Notes: generated by a model not told the origin, from the sequence alone. DNA of 64,000 nucleotides from an uncultured Candidatus Actinomarina sp. (GCA_902587025.1 CACIJJ010000003.1:31585-95584), one strand, 5' to 3'. Positions 1 through 9,390 are shown, numbered from the stretch's first letter. Program-made: numbers and translations.

Positions 1-803
1 AAAACATATTGATCTTGAACATCTGTTCCAAAATTTTTTGAAGCTTCTATTCCATTACCTATTTCAACAGCTTTTACACTTTGTATTGACATAAATATTC
101 TGGCAAGATTCGCATCTAACTTTCTATCCCAATGTACAAAACTTCCTAATGTAGGAGGTACTCCTGATGCTATTGTTGTGATTGATCCACCAAGTGTATC
201 TTTCCTTTTTCTTGCTTCAAGTATCTCATTCTCCATATCTTTCCCAGCTTTTTCATCGGGACAAGATACTGGTGAGTTGGTGACTTTTGATTGTAGATCT
301 TGTAAATCAATTATTTTTTCTTGCACATAATCAACTTTTCCAATTCCAGAAACATATCCACAAATATTGATTTCAAAACTTTCTAAAATTTGAGCCGCTA
401 TTGCTCCTAGGGCACATCTCATAGCTGTTTCCCTTGCGCTTGATCTTTCGAGTACTAATCTGATGTCCAAACTATTATATTTCGCAGTTCCTATCAAGTC
501 AGCATGTCCTGGCCTTGGTACTACATAAGCTTCAATATCTTTATCTTTCCAATTTTTCCAATCATTATTTTTTATTTTTAATGTGATTGGCCCGCCAGTA
601 GTTAGATTGTTTATTATTCCCGAGGTTATCTCAACTTCATCACTCTCAATATTCATTCTTCCACCTGAACCTTGGCTTTTTTGTCTTCTTTTAAGAAAAC
701 TATCAATATAGTCTTTTGTTACGTTAAATCCGGCAGGTAGGCCTTCAATGATACCTGTTAACTCAGGCCCATGGCTTTCACCGGCAGTTAAGAATCTAAT
801 CAT
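1..803 (-). CDS. aroC: Chorismate synthase, 3' end cut by window edge
   Basis: Catalyses the last shikimate-pathway step, converting 5-enolpyruvylshikimate-3-phosphate to chorismate with reduced FMN as cofactor. About 267 codons are visible; the C-terminal hundred or so residues run off the window (family usually 360-390 aa). The opening FLTAGESHGP, then SGGRMNIESDEVEI, PRPGHADL and RSSARETAMR are family blocks, and the histidines in ESHGP and PGHAD match the conserved catalytic pair. Its ATG lies inside the end of aroE (8-base overlap), so it is the last visible gene of the aromatic operon and probably translationally coupled to aroE. Identity is secure; only the 3' end is missing. Confidence 0.96.
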   Translation of the reverse strand, partial: MIRFLTAGESHGPELTGIIEGLPAGFNVTKDYIDSFLKRRQKSQGSGGRMNIESDEVEITSGIINNLTTGGPITLKIKNNDWKNWKDKDIEAYVVPRPGHADLIGTAKYNSLDIRLVLERSSARETAMRCALGAIAAQILESFEINICGYVSGIGKVDYVQEKIIDLQDLQSKVTNSPVSCPDEKAGKDMENEILEARKRKDTLGGSITTIASGVPPTLGSFVHWDRKLDANLARIFMSIQSVKAVEIGNGIEASKNFGTDVQDQYV

Positions 804-1584
804 TTTGACTTTCTAGTAATTTGTATAACTCATCATATATATCTAAAACTTGTAAGTTAAGATTTGTCCAAATGTTAAAAGACAATACTGCTTGGCAAAT
901 AAGCATCCCTATACCATCGTAGGACTCAAATTCTGAAATAAATTTTTCAAAAAAAGAATTTTTATAACCATATCCAATATTTAAAAATAATTCTAGATTT
1001 GTAAATTGATTTGTATCTAAATCAAGTGATTCCGAAGATAAATGAGACATCCCAACTGGTGTAGTATTAATCACTAAATCAATTTCAGGAGCAAGTTCTT
1101 TTGCATTTACATATGAAATTGTCTCATCAGTTTGATTTCTACTTACAACATGAGTTTTTGTTTTATGAGTTGATAAAGCATATTTAATTGCTTTGGAACT
1201 TCCACCACTTCCCAAGATTAATATATTTTTTTTGTTCAAATCATATCCAATTTTTTTCAAAAATAGTGTAAAACCTTCAAAGTCAGTATTGAAAAGTTCA
1301 ATTTTATCGTCTGTTCTTTTTACAGTATTCGTAGATCCTATTTTTTGGACATGTTCATCAATAGTAAAATCTATATCTAAATTTAGTATTTTTTCTTTGT
1401 GTGGAATAGTTATATTGAATCCATTAAGATCAGCAATTAATGTATCTACCGATTCTGTTGTTAAATTCTTAATTTTAAATGGCTGATATTTACTATCCAG
1501 ATTGTTCATATTAAACAAATAGTTCTGAATAATTGGAGAATAAGTTTTTTCGAGTGGCCATCCAATAATTCCATAATTACTCAT
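796..1584 (-). CDS. aroE: Shikimate dehydrogenase
   Basis: NADPH-dependent reduction of 3-dehydroshikimate to shikimate. The 262-residue length is normal. The N-terminal substrate domain carries GWPLEKTYSPIIQN, a variant of the usual SxSP signature with Thr for the first Ser, and FNITIPHKEKIL with the catalytic lysine. The NADP-binding domain follows with NILILGSGGSSKAI, and INTTPVGM lies near the hinge. The start overlaps the end of aroA by 8 bases and the stop overlaps aroC by 8, so all three are read as one coupled transcript. AT-rich codon use matches its neighbours. Little doubt about function; a quinate dehydrogenase role is less likely given the biosynthetic neighbours. Confidence 0.95.
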   Translation of the reverse strand: MSNYGIIGWPLEKTYSPIIQNYLFNMNNLDSKYQPFKIKNLTTESVDTLIADLNGFNITIPHKEKILNLDIDFTIDEHVQKIGSTNTVKRTDDKIELFNTDFEGFTLFLKKIGYDLNKKNILILGSGGSSKAIKYALSTHKTKTHVVSRNQTDETISYVNAKELAPEIDLVINTTPVGMSHLSSESLDLDTNQFTNLELFLNIGYGYKNSFFEKFISEFESYDGIGMLICQAVLSFNIWTNLNLQVLDIYDELYKLLESQND

Positions 1585-2851
1585 TTATTTCACCTCCTAA
1601 TAGCTTTATATCTTCAAAAAAAGAAGGATAAGAATCATTTATACACTCAAAATTATCTGGAATTATTTTTTTATTTAGTCCTATGTTTGCAACTATCGCC
1701 GTCATAGCGATTCTATGATCATCAAGTGTTTCAATTTTTCCTTTTTTTAATTTTTGGATACCTTTAATCTCAAACCCATCATCAAGCAACTTAATTTCAC
1801 CACCTAAATTAAGAATAAAATTTTTCATCGCATCTAATCTATTTGATTCTTTAACTTTTAGCTCTTCCGCGCCAACTACTTTTGTTAATCCTTTGGCTTG
1901 TGAGGCAAGTAAAGTAAAAATTGGAATTTCGTCTATTAAATCAGGAATTTCGTCTTTACTAACTGTTGTTCCATTAAGTTTTGACTTATTTATTTTTATA
2001 TCACCTATTACTTCATTGTTTTCTTCTCTAATATTTAAGATCTCAATTTTTGCTTCCATTCTTTTTAAGACTTTTATAAATCCCAGTCTTCTTTCATTAA
2101 TTAGCATGTTGGAAAGAATTATTTGTTTACCTCTTAATAAACCGAGAGCAATTAAAAAAGCACCTGATGATATATCACCAGGAATAGTAATGGTCAATGG
2201 TTCTAACTTAGTTGTTGGTGGGACAGTTAATGTATTTCCAAGCCTCAATATATCCACACCCATAGCTACAAGCATTCTCTCAGTATGGTCTCTAGTAGGA
2301 ACGGTTTCTTCAATAAGGGTTGGTTCATTATGATATAGAGAAGCAAGAATTAATGCGCTTTTGACTTGGGCACTTGGTACTTTGGTATTTTGATAACTGA
2401 ATGAATATTCTTTTGGGTTAAAATTTATTGGTAAAAAATTATTTTTTATTTTCATATCAGCTCCATGATCAACCAACAAATTAGCAATTCTATTCATTGG
2501 TCTTTTATTTAATTGAGTGCTGCCTATTAATGTTGACGAAAATTTTTGTTTAGATAATAATCCAATAAGCAATCTAGCAGTTGTTCCAGAATTCTTGGCA
2601 TTAAGCTCATTTTTTGGTTTTTTTAATCCATTTATTCCCTGACCAGTTATTGAAACTTCATCCTGGATTTTTACATCAGCCCCCATTTGTTCAACGATTT
2701 CTAGAGAGGCTTTTGTATCTTCGCTAATTAATAAATTCTTAATTACAGATGTGCCCTCAGCTAAAGCAGAAAACAAAATTGCTCTATGGGATATAGATTT
2801 ATCTCCTATCACTTGAACTGTTCCGGATAACCCTAGATTAATTAATTTCAA
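1577..2851 (-). CDS. aroA: EPSP synthase (3-phosphoshikimate 1-carboxyvinyltransferase)
   Basis: Transfers the enolpyruvyl group of phosphoenolpyruvate to shikimate-3-phosphate. Family blocks seen in order: GDKSISHRA near the N-terminus, NAKNSGTTARLL, SAQVKSALILASL, RDHTERML, DEIPDLIDEIPIF, ESNRLDA and LDDHRIAMT. I place the start at a TTG whose last bases overlap the tyrA stop (TTGA), giving 424 aa and an N-terminus MKLINLG typical of the family. An upstream ATG would add 15 residues and bury the start 49 bases inside tyrA. A GGAGAG sits about 11 bases ahead of the TTG. The NSGTTARLL block resembles class II rather than class I enzymes. The start is inferred; the function is firm. Confidence 0.95.
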   Translation of the reverse strand: MKLINLGLSGTVQVIGDKSISHRAILFSALAEGTSVIKNLLISEDTKASLEIVEQMGADVKIQDEVSITGQGINGLKKPKNELNAKNSGTTARLLIGLLSKQKFSSTLIGSTQLNKRPMNRIANLLVDHGADMKIKNNFLPINFNPKEYSFSYQNTKVPSAQVKSALILASLYHNEPTLIEETVPTRDHTERMLVAMGVDILRLGNTLTVPPTTKLEPLTITIPGDISSGAFLIALGLLRGKQIILSNMLINERRLGFIKVLKRMEAKIEILNIREENNEVIGDIKINKSKLNGTTVSKDEIPDLIDEIPIFTLLASQAKGLTKVVGAEELKVKESNRLDAMKNFILNLGGEIKLLDDGFEIKGIQKLKKGKIETLDDHRIAMTAIVANIGLNKKIIPDNFECINDSYPSFFEDIKLLGGEINE

Positions 2852-3681
2852 CTTAATGGTCTCTCTCCAAACTTTTCTGATAAAGCTCTTCTCCACTCAA
2901 CTGACGAGGTAAGGTATTCTATTAATTGATTTTTCTCCTGAAGTGACATTAATGAGGATATTTCATCAATTAGTGAAATAAGAAATTTATTTATATTTTC
3001 AGAGTTTGTGTTGTACATGTCTATTATCATTTCTGGATTTGTTCTTGTTAGCCTTGTTGCTCCATCGAATCCACCAGCTGCTAAACCCATAATTTCATCT
3101 ATTTCATAATCTTTTTTAGCTATCCCAACCAATGCTGAGCTTATTAAATGTGGCAAATGACTGGTAATAGATAATATTTCATCATGTTTTTTTCGATCTA
3201 TCCACACTTCTTTACAGTTCAATATGTTCACTAAATCTCTAGCAATTTTTTTTGAATTGTCATTCATAGATTCTGTTTCACAGAGTAAAAATGTTGCATC
3301 ATCGTACATTTCAGGTGTAGGTTCCCAGATTCTATTATCAGCTAAACCACACAAAGGATGGCCACCTACAGAAGGTATTTTAGAGCTATCCATAAGATTG
3401 CAAATTGATTCTTTAGTACCACCAATATCAATTAATAATTTTGAATCATCAATTTCATTACCCTCTGATAGAAATGACACTATATTATTTATCGGCATAG
3501 ATAGAACTGTCACATCATAACTTTCCTCTTTAGATTTTGTATCAATACCAAATTTTTCAGCCCTATTTTCAGCTTCCTTATCAACGTCCTGACCAAAAAC
3601 ATCTAGACCTTTACTTATTAAATTGATTCCAAGATTCGCACCCATCAATCCAAGGCCAATTATTTTTACTTTGTTAATCAT
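2848..3681 (-). CDS. tyrA: Prephenate dehydrogenase
   Basis: Oxidative decarboxylation of prephenate to 4-hydroxyphenylpyruvate, the committed step to tyrosine. The protein has 277 residues. A Rossmann NAD(P) site opens it (IGLGLMGANLG, then DVD at the end of the second strand), followed by DIGGTKESI, VGGHPLCG with a conserved His, and ITSHLPHLISSAL with the second conserved His of the TyrA family. No C-terminal ACT domain is present, so feedback control is more likely on DAHP synthase and at the attenuator upstream. Its ATG overlaps the DAHP synthase stop in an ATGA junction. Cyclohexadienyl/arogenate dehydrogenase activity cannot be excluded from sequence alone. Confidence 0.93.
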   Translation of the reverse strand: MINKVKIIGLGLMGANLGINLISKGLDVFGQDVDKEAENRAEKFGIDTKSKEESYDVTVLSMPINNIVSFLSEGNEIDDSKLLIDIGGTKESICNLMDSSKIPSVGGHPLCGLADNRIWEPTPEMYDDATFLLCETESMNDNSKKIARDLVNILNCKEVWIDRKKHDEILSITSHLPHLISSALVGIAKKDYEIDEIMGLAAGGFDGATRLTRTNPEMIIDMYNTNSENINKFLISLIDEISSLMSLQEKNQLIEYLTSSVEWRRALSEKFGERPLS

Positions 3682-4697
3682 GTTTTTAATGACCTACCAA
3701 CTACTTCAGCCATTGAACTTACTTTTTTCCCTAAGTCAGTAAGTTCTGGTGGAGTTAAAGCTTGTGGCCCATCACATAATGCTTCATCTGGCCTTGGATG
3801 TATCTCGATCAGAAGACCGTCTGCTCCTGCAGCAATAGCTGCTAAAGCAATTGGAGCAACTAAATTATTTGCCCCAGTCCCATGGCTTGGATCAGCAATA
3901 ACTGGTAAATGTGTATTCATTTTCAAATAAGGAATAGCATTTATATCAAAAGTATTTCTTGTGGCTGTCTCAAAGGTTCTGATACCTCTCTCACATAAAA
4001 TAACATTTTCATTACCTCTCGTAAGGATATATTCGGAAGCTAAAAGTAGCTCTTCAAGGGTTGCGCTCATTCCTCTTTTTAATAAAACTGGGAGTTTTGA
4101 TTCTCCAACAGCTTCCAAGAGTTTAAAGTTTTGCATATTTCTTGCTCCGATTTGAAGTACATCAACATATTCTTCCATCATTTCAAGATGCTGAACATCC
4201 ATAATTTCACTGAATAATGGTAAATTATGTAAATCTGCAGCTTCTTTAAGCAACACTAGACCCTCTTCACCAAGACCTTGAAAACTGTATGGAGAGGTTC
4301 TTGGTTTGAACGCACCGCCTCTTAATCCATTTCCTCCAGCTTGAACAACAGCTTCAGCTGTTTCTAACGTTTGTTCTTGATATTCTGCGCTATCTGGCCC
4401 AGCTATAAATGCAAGCTCTTTACCTCCCACAACTAAATCTTTGATTTTTACTTGTGTGTATGACTCTTTATAGGTTTTACTTGCAAGTTTGTAAGATCTT
4501 CCGATTGGAATAACCTGATGAACGTTATCTAACAATCGCATAACTCCACGATTATCTTCAATTACCTTCCCATGGACAGCAACTACAGTCCTTTCAACTC
4601 CATAAAGAACTTTTGGCTCATGACCTTGTTCAATTGCCTTTGCCTTTACCTTTTCAATGTCTTCCTCAGAAGCAGCTTGCTTCATTACTACAATCAA
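3678..4697 (-). CDS. aroF: DAHP synthase, type I beta with N-terminal regulatory domain
   Basis: First enzyme of aromatic biosynthesis: erythrose-4-phosphate plus phosphoenolpyruvate gives DAHP. Residues 1-70 form the ferredoxin-like regulatory domain (MIVVMK, ERTVVAVHG) that gives Tyr/Phe feedback inhibition in the Thermotoga-type enzyme; the barrel follows with LRGGAFKPRTSPYSFQG, LLKRGMSAT, ERGIRTFE, ADPSHGTG and IEIHPRPDEALCDG. The start is a TTG seven bases after a perfect AGGAGG (339 aa); a longer reading would run into the attenuator hairpin. Odd: the metal-ligand Cys of the usual GPCS motif is Asp102 here (GPDSAE), while the His, Glu and Asp ligands remain. It heads the tyrA-aroA-aroE-aroC run behind a Tyr/Phe-rich leader peptide. 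Confidence 0.94.
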   Translation of the reverse strand: MIVVMKQAASEEDIEKVKAKAIEQGHEPKVLYGVERTVVAVHGKVIEDNRGVMRLLDNVHQVIPIGRSYKLASKTYKESYTQVKIKDLVVGGKELAFIAGPDSAEYQEQTLETAEAVVQAGGNGLRGGAFKPRTSPYSFQGLGEEGLVLLKEAADLHNLPLFSEIMDVQHLEMMEEYVDVLQIGARNMQNFKLLEAVGESKLPVLLKRGMSATLEELLLASEYILTRGNENVILCERGIRTFETATRNTFDINAIPYLKMNTHLPVIADPSHGTGANNLVAPIALAAIAAGADGLLIEIHPRPDEALCDGPQALTPPELTDLGKKVSSMAEVVGRSLKT

Positions 4698-4708
4698 TTT
4701 GTTCCTCC

Positions 4709-4737
4709 TAAAAAAAAATCGGGCTTTTGCCCGATTT
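4709..4737 (-). terminator. Attenuator terminator in the aro operon leader
   Basis: A 9-bp perfect stem (AAATCGGGC / GCCCGATTT) with an AAAA loop is followed by nine T residues on the minus strand, a textbook intrinsic terminator. It ends directly against the AGGAGG ribosome site of DAHP synthase, so it can only act as a leader (attenuating) terminator for that gene and not as the end of an operon. Confidence 0.85.
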
Positions 4738-4746
4738 GACATAACA

Positions 4747-4783
4747 TTACTTTAGGGCAGCTTATATGTGCAATCTAAAGTAA
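4747..4783 (-). promoter_or_regulatory. Attenuator regions 1 and 2 (ribosome-sensing hairpin)
   Basis: TTACTTTAG (4783-4775), which covers leader codons 7-10, is perfectly complementary over 9 bases to CTAAAGTAA (4755-4747). The second strand is preceded by GCTGCCC, which can pair with GGGCA (and, past a bulge, AGC) in the terminator stem, making an alternative antiterminator. The leader stop codon lies 6 bases before region 2, so a ribosome finishing the peptide would cover region 2 and allow termination. A ribosome stalled at Tyr/Phe would free it. The pairing is seen directly; the switching is inferred from the trp/phe attenuator model. Confidence 0.7.
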
Positions 4784-4803
4784 AAGTATGTGTTAATTTT
4801 CAT
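4762..4803 (-). CDS. Aro operon leader peptide (13 aa, Tyr-Phe-Tyr-Phe)
   Basis: Short reading frame MKINTYFYFRLHI between aroH and DAHP synthase. Codons 6-9 are TAC TTT TAC TTT, that is Tyr-Phe-Tyr-Phe, the two amino acids this operon ends in. It sits just before a 9-bp self-complementary region and an intrinsic terminator, the layout of a ribosome-mediated attenuator. There is no Shine-Dalgarno sequence, but a plausible -10 (TATTAT) lies 7 bases before the ATG, so the message may begin at the start codon and be translated leaderless. No protein function is implied. In AT-rich DNA, four such codons alone could be chance; the position and the paired structure are the argument. Confidence 0.7.
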   Translation of the reverse strand: MKINTYFYFRLHI

Positions 4804-4810
4804 TGTGGTA

Positions 4811-4838
4811 ATAATACCATGTATTACAGATTTGCAAA
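4811..4838 (-). promoter_or_regulatory. Promoter for the aro leader/DAHP synthase operon
   Basis: TTTGCA and TATTAT are spaced by 16 bases between the aroH stop and the leader peptide. The -10 matches the consensus at 5 of 6 positions and the -35 at 4 of 6. Transcription would begin at or next to the leader ATG. Judged by eye; moderate support because it makes sense of the missing ribosome site. Confidence 0.45.
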
Positions 4839-4844
4839 TAGTTT

Positions 4845-5186
4845 TTATCTATCTGGTCTTAAATTCTTAGCTTCACCTAAATAGGTATGAGTTACTTCAA
4901 TTTCATCCTTGTAAGTTACTAAAACTCTTATACAACCTTCAAGGTCATTAACTACGTTTGGTGCCTTTGTATCAATCGCAGATAATTGATGGTGACCAAG
5001 TTCTCTGAGAGCCTTTGCTGGGAAGGCGGCATCAAGATCATTAGTAACAGTAAAAATTACAGAAACAATTTTTGAAATATCAAGGTTGTTATTTTCTACA
5101 ATCGTATTAAATAATTCTTTTGTAGATTTTAATATATCGTTTTCTGTGTTTTCTACAGTAGCAATTGCTCCTCTTATTCCATTCAT
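4845..5186 (-). CDS. aroH: Chorismate mutase, AroH type
   Basis: Rearranges chorismate to prephenate, feeding the TyrA enzyme two genes away. The 113-residue form beginning MNGIRGAIATVEN has the AroH-class layout: GIRGAIATVENT, VIFTVTNDLDAAFPAKALRELG, CIRVLVTY and a C-terminal RPDR; these include arginines expected in the active site of the trimeric AroH fold. A longer reading would start inside the groL terminator hairpin and is rejected. No Shine-Dalgarno precedes the ATG; a TATCAT 8 bases upstream could be a -10 giving a nearly leaderless message. It lies just ahead of the attenuated aro operon and is probably transcribed separately from, or by readthrough into, that operon. Confidence 0.9.
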   Translation of the reverse strand: MNGIRGAIATVENTENDILKSTKELFNTIVENNNLDISKIVSVIFTVTNDLDAAFPAKALRELGHHQLSAIDTKAPNVVNDLEGCIRVLVTYKDEIEVTHTYLGEAKNLRPDR

Positions 5187-5194
5187 GACAACTA

Positions 5195-5224
5195 ATGATA
5201 AAAAAAAAGAGTGGACATTGTCCA
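5195..5224 (-). promoter_or_regulatory. Possible aroH promoter overlapping the groL terminator
   Basis: TGGACA (5 of 6 to the -35 consensus) and TATCAT (5 of 6 to the -10) are 18 bases apart. The -35 lies within the stem of the groL terminator and the T-tract forms the spacer. Transcription would start within about a base of the aroH ATG. By-eye assignment only. Confidence 0.35.
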
Positions 5225-5235
5225 CTCTTTTTTTT
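5201..5235 (-). terminator. groESL operon terminator
   Basis: An 8-bp stem GAGTGGAC/GTCCACTC with a 3-base loop is flanked by eight A on one side and eight T on the other, so the duplex can extend to 16 bp and terminate in either direction. It lies 15 bases past the groL stop and 15 bases before the aroH start, separating heat-shock from aromatic genes. Confidence 0.85.
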
Positions 5236-5249
5236 AAAAAATGTATGTT

Positions 5250-6887
<1,638 letters not shown>

Positions 6888-6890
6888 CTA

Positions 6891-7184
6891 TTATTTTCCG
6901 ACTACTGCGAGTATATCTCTACTTGATAAAATCAAATACTCTTCGCCGTCAACTTTAATTTCTGTTCCACCATATTTTGAATAAACAACTTTGTCACCCT
7001 TTTTAACATCAGGTTTAATTTTTTCTCCATTGTCATTAGTTTCTCCAGGTCCTACAGCAACAACCTCTCCTTCTTGGGGTTTCTCCTTCGCCGTATCAGG
7101 AATATAAATTCCCGATGGAGTTTTCATATCTTCTTCAGACAGTGGCTTTACAACAACTCTATCTCCCAGTGGTTGAAGATTCAT
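6891..7184 (-). CDS. groS: Co-chaperonin GroES (Hsp10)
   Basis: Heptameric lid for the GroEL chamber. The 97 residues contain [13 protein letters not shown] at the N-terminus, a mobile-loop region [29 protein letters not shown] and [20 protein letters not shown], all typical. AAGGA stands 8 bases before the ATG. The 79-base gap to tsaD holds AT-rich sequence with no CIRCE palindrome and no convincing -35/-10 pair by eye. The gene pair groS-groL follows tsaD, an arrangement widespread in actinobacteria. Confidence 0.98.
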   Translation of the reverse strand: MNLQPLGDRVVVKPLSEEDMKTPSGIYIPDTAKEKPQEGEVVAVGPGETNDNGEKIKPDVKKGDKVVYSKYGGTEIKVDGEEYLILSSRDILAVVGK

Positions 7185-7263
7185 GTTTAATTCCTTTCTA
7201 AAATTTTCTACGTTTTGAATTTAATATAGTTATGTTTATAAAGGTATTTATTTTCTTAAATTG

Positions 7264-8265
7264 TTAGGAAATTATTGAAGATAACCTTATATCGTCAATA
7301 TTCATTTTATTTGTAATAAGCTCATTTTTAGCAGCAACGCAAATCATTGCTGCATTATCAGTTGATAATCTTGGTGATGGTAAATAAAGGTTTTTATTAT
7401 TATTTTCAGAAAAAAATACAATTTTTTCACGTAACCTAGAATTTGCCATGACTCCACCTCCGCCTGATATATTCTTAACACCGGTTTCTTTAATCGCTTT
7501 GACAAAAATGTCCATTAAGGAATCGACTATTGCCTCTTGGTATGATGCAGCAAAATCTTTTTTTAATAGTTGATCCTCTTCTGAAAGTTTCCGTAGAAAA
7601 TAAACTGCTGCTGTCTTCAATCCAGAAAAAGAATAGTCAAATTTGTTTGAGGTTTTAGGTCGAGGAAGAACTACTTTTTTTGGATCACCACCCTCTGATA
7701 TTTTTTGTATTGCTGGACCCCCAGGAAAACCAAATCCACAAAATCTTGATAATTTGTCAAAAGCTTCACCTGCAGCATCATCAATGGTTGAACCCAAGAG
7801 ATTATATTTACCCCACTCTTCGACTAAAACAATTTGTGTATGTCCTCCAGAGACAAGTAATGATAAAAATGGAGGCTCCATGTTTGGATGCTCAATAAGA
7901 GGTGCGCTTAAATGTCCGACCATATGATCTACTGCATAAAATGGCTTTTCAAGAGCCCATGCAACAGATTTTGCAAAATTGTAGCCTACAACAAGACTAC
8001 CTGCCAGACCAGGACCATCAGTACTGGCAACAATATCAATTTCACTTAAATCTATACCACATTCATTGATAGAGGAATGAAAAAGATTTCTTATCATTTC
8101 AGCGTGTGCTCTAGATGCTACTTCAGGTACTACTCCACCAAATTTCTCATGAATTTCAACTTGTGATGAAATTTTGTTAATTAAGAGGTTGTCACCTTTC
8201 ATTAAAGCAATCGCTGTCTCATCACAACTTGTTTCAAAACCTAAAATGATTTTTTCACTCTGCAT
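7264..8265 (-). CDS. tsaD: tRNA N6-adenosine threonylcarbamoyltransferase TsaD
   Basis: Transfers the threonylcarbamoyl group from threonylcarbamoyl-AMP to A37 of ANN-decoding tRNAs (t6A), working with TsaB and TsaE encoded just upstream. The 333-residue protein has the ASKHA fold start ILGFETSCDETAIAL, the metal-binding HMVGHLSAP histidines (around residue 115), VSGGHTQIVLV, ISGGGGVMANSRLR and the C-terminal LSTDNAAMICVAA with the metal aspartate. It overlaps rimI by 11 bases, so the tsaE-tsaB-rimI-tsaD block is one coupled transcript. A 79-base gap separates it from groS. Confidence 0.96.
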   Translation of the reverse strand: MQSEKIILGFETSCDETAIALMKGDNLLINKISSQVEIHEKFGGVVPEVASRAHAEMIRNLFHSSINECGIDLSEIDIVASTDGPGLAGSLVVGYNFAKSVAWALEKPFYAVDHMVGHLSAPLIEHPNMEPPFLSLLVSGGHTQIVLVEEWGKYNLLGSTIDDAAGEAFDKLSRFCGFGFPGGPAIQKISEGGDPKKVVLPRPKTSNKFDYSFSGLKTAAVYFLRKLSEEDQLLKKDFAASYQEAIVDSLMDIFVKAIKETGVKNISGGGGVMANSRLREKIVFFSENNNKNLYLPSPRLSTDNAAMICVAAKNELITNKMNIDDIRLSSIIS

Positions 8266-8701
8266 ATGCTTTTTCCTTTATAAAAATATCTGCATCTTCA
8301 GTGACATAATATTTTTTTCTTTTACCAAAATGTTTAAAGTTGTATTTTTTATACAAACTCTGAGCAGATTTATTAGATTCACGAACTTCCAAGATAATTT
8401 TTTCATATTTTGAAACTTCAAAATAACTTATTAATTCGTCCATAAGTTCGGTTGCTACACCTTTTTTTCTGTATTCTTCCAATACACCAATTCCTAGAAT
8501 CTCAATATCGTGATGTATAAATTGGATACCCAAATAACCTATAATTTCATCTTCATTTTGGTAAGTCCAATATTTAAAACTTTTATCATTAATTTTTTGC
8601 TCAATAATTCTGGCATCCCATGACATAGAAAATAAATTCTGCTCTAAGTTAGACAACTTAAGTGCTGTCTCAGAAGAACAAGATTCTAAACTTTTAATCA
8701 T
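8255..8701 (-). CDS. rimI: Ribosomal protein alanine N-acetyltransferase RimI-like
   Basis: GNAT-fold N-acetyltransferase; the family acetylates the N-terminal alanine of ribosomal protein S18 and other substrates. The 148 residues show the fold in order: IGYLGIQFIHHDIEILGIGVLEEYRKKGVA, with the acetyl-CoA pyrophosphate loop in EEYRKKGVATEL, then ILEVRESNKSAQSLYKKYNF, the usual C-terminal block with its conserved Asn and Tyr. The gene overlaps tsaB (8 bases) and tsaD (11 bases), a location between the t6A genes that is conserved in actinobacteria and supports RimI over a generic GNAT. Substrate cannot be proven from sequence. Confidence 0.88.
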   Translation of the reverse strand: MIKSLESCSSETALKLSNLEQNLFSMSWDARIIEQKINDKSFKYWTYQNEDEIIGYLGIQFIHHDIEILGIGVLEEYRKKGVATELMDELISYFEVSKYEKIILEVRESNKSAQSLYKKYNFKHFGKRKKYYVTEDADIFIKEKAYAE

Positions 8702-9389
8702 AAAACTTCACATTCCCACTCAAAGTATCTTTTGATAATGTCACGTCAGGTTCTCTCATATATTCAAGATTTATTTCATTGAAGTTGGGATAGTCTTTTA
8801 TTTTTTCACCAACGTTATAAATATTTTCAGCTGTTACAAATCTTGGCTCAGCTAATTTAGTATTACTATCAGTTAGAATTTTTTTATTTTCTATAAGATC
8901 CCAATTACCTACTAATAATTTTTTATCGGCATCATCAGAAAGTTTAATTTCTAAGTTTTCAACTGAAATAACTTGAGGATCTGACTCTCGTGTTACTCCA
9001 CCAGGAACAGGCATATATTCGCAATAAGCAAACTCATTTCGTTTGATATCAATCAACGAACATATTTTTCTGTGACTTGTATGTGCTGCAAACGCAAGAG
9101 CGTCAAGACCATTTACTGGAATTATAGGTATGCCTAAAACTCCACCAAGTCCTTGGGAAACTGATAGACCGATTCTTAGTCCAGTGTAATATCCCGGTCC
9201 AACATCGAGATAAAGTGCATTAAGATCATTTCTACTTGCCTTTGTTTTATCAAATAATTCATTTATTTGATTTAGCAATATTCCAGTTGAGCCTTTATTA
9301 GTTTTTGAAACAAAACTAGCAAGTAATTTCTCCTCAAATATTGCCGCAGAAACATATTCACCTGATGTAGAAATTGCTAATTTATACAA
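8694..9389 (-). CDS. tsaB: t6A biosynthesis protein TsaB
   Basis: ASKHA-fold partner that dimerises with TsaD in the tRNA t6A complex and lacks catalysis itself. The 231-residue protein opens with LAISTSGEYVSAAIFEEKLL and carries DVGPGYYTGLRIGLSVSQGL, the best-conserved block of the family; the HxxxH metal motif of TsaD is absent, as expected. It is one base downstream of tsaE and overlaps rimI. The C-terminal half is variable (normal for the family) and ends in NLEYMREPDVT, close to the usual PxYlR ending region. Confidence 0.93.
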   Translation of the reverse strand: MYKLAISTSGEYVSAAIFEEKLLASFVSKTNKGSTGILLNQINELFDKTKASRNDLNALYLDVGPGYYTGLRIGLSVSQGLGGVLGIPIIPVNGLDALAFAAHTSHRKICSLIDIKRNEFAYCEYMPVPGGVTRESDPQVISVENLEIKLSDDADKKLLVGNWDLIENKKILTDSNTKLAEPRFVTAENIYNVGEKIKDYPNFNEINLEYMREPDVTLSKDTLSGNVKFYD

Positions 9390-9390
9390 T

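Noticed and set aside
4698..4844. T-box riboswitch as explanation of the aro leader
   Set aside because: The leader is only ~100 bases and lacks a T-box sequence or specifier-loop architecture; the peptide-coding attenuator explains it better.
7185..7263. CIRCE/HrcA operator ahead of groES
   Set aside because: Searched for the TTAGCACTC inverted repeat and did not find it on either strand.
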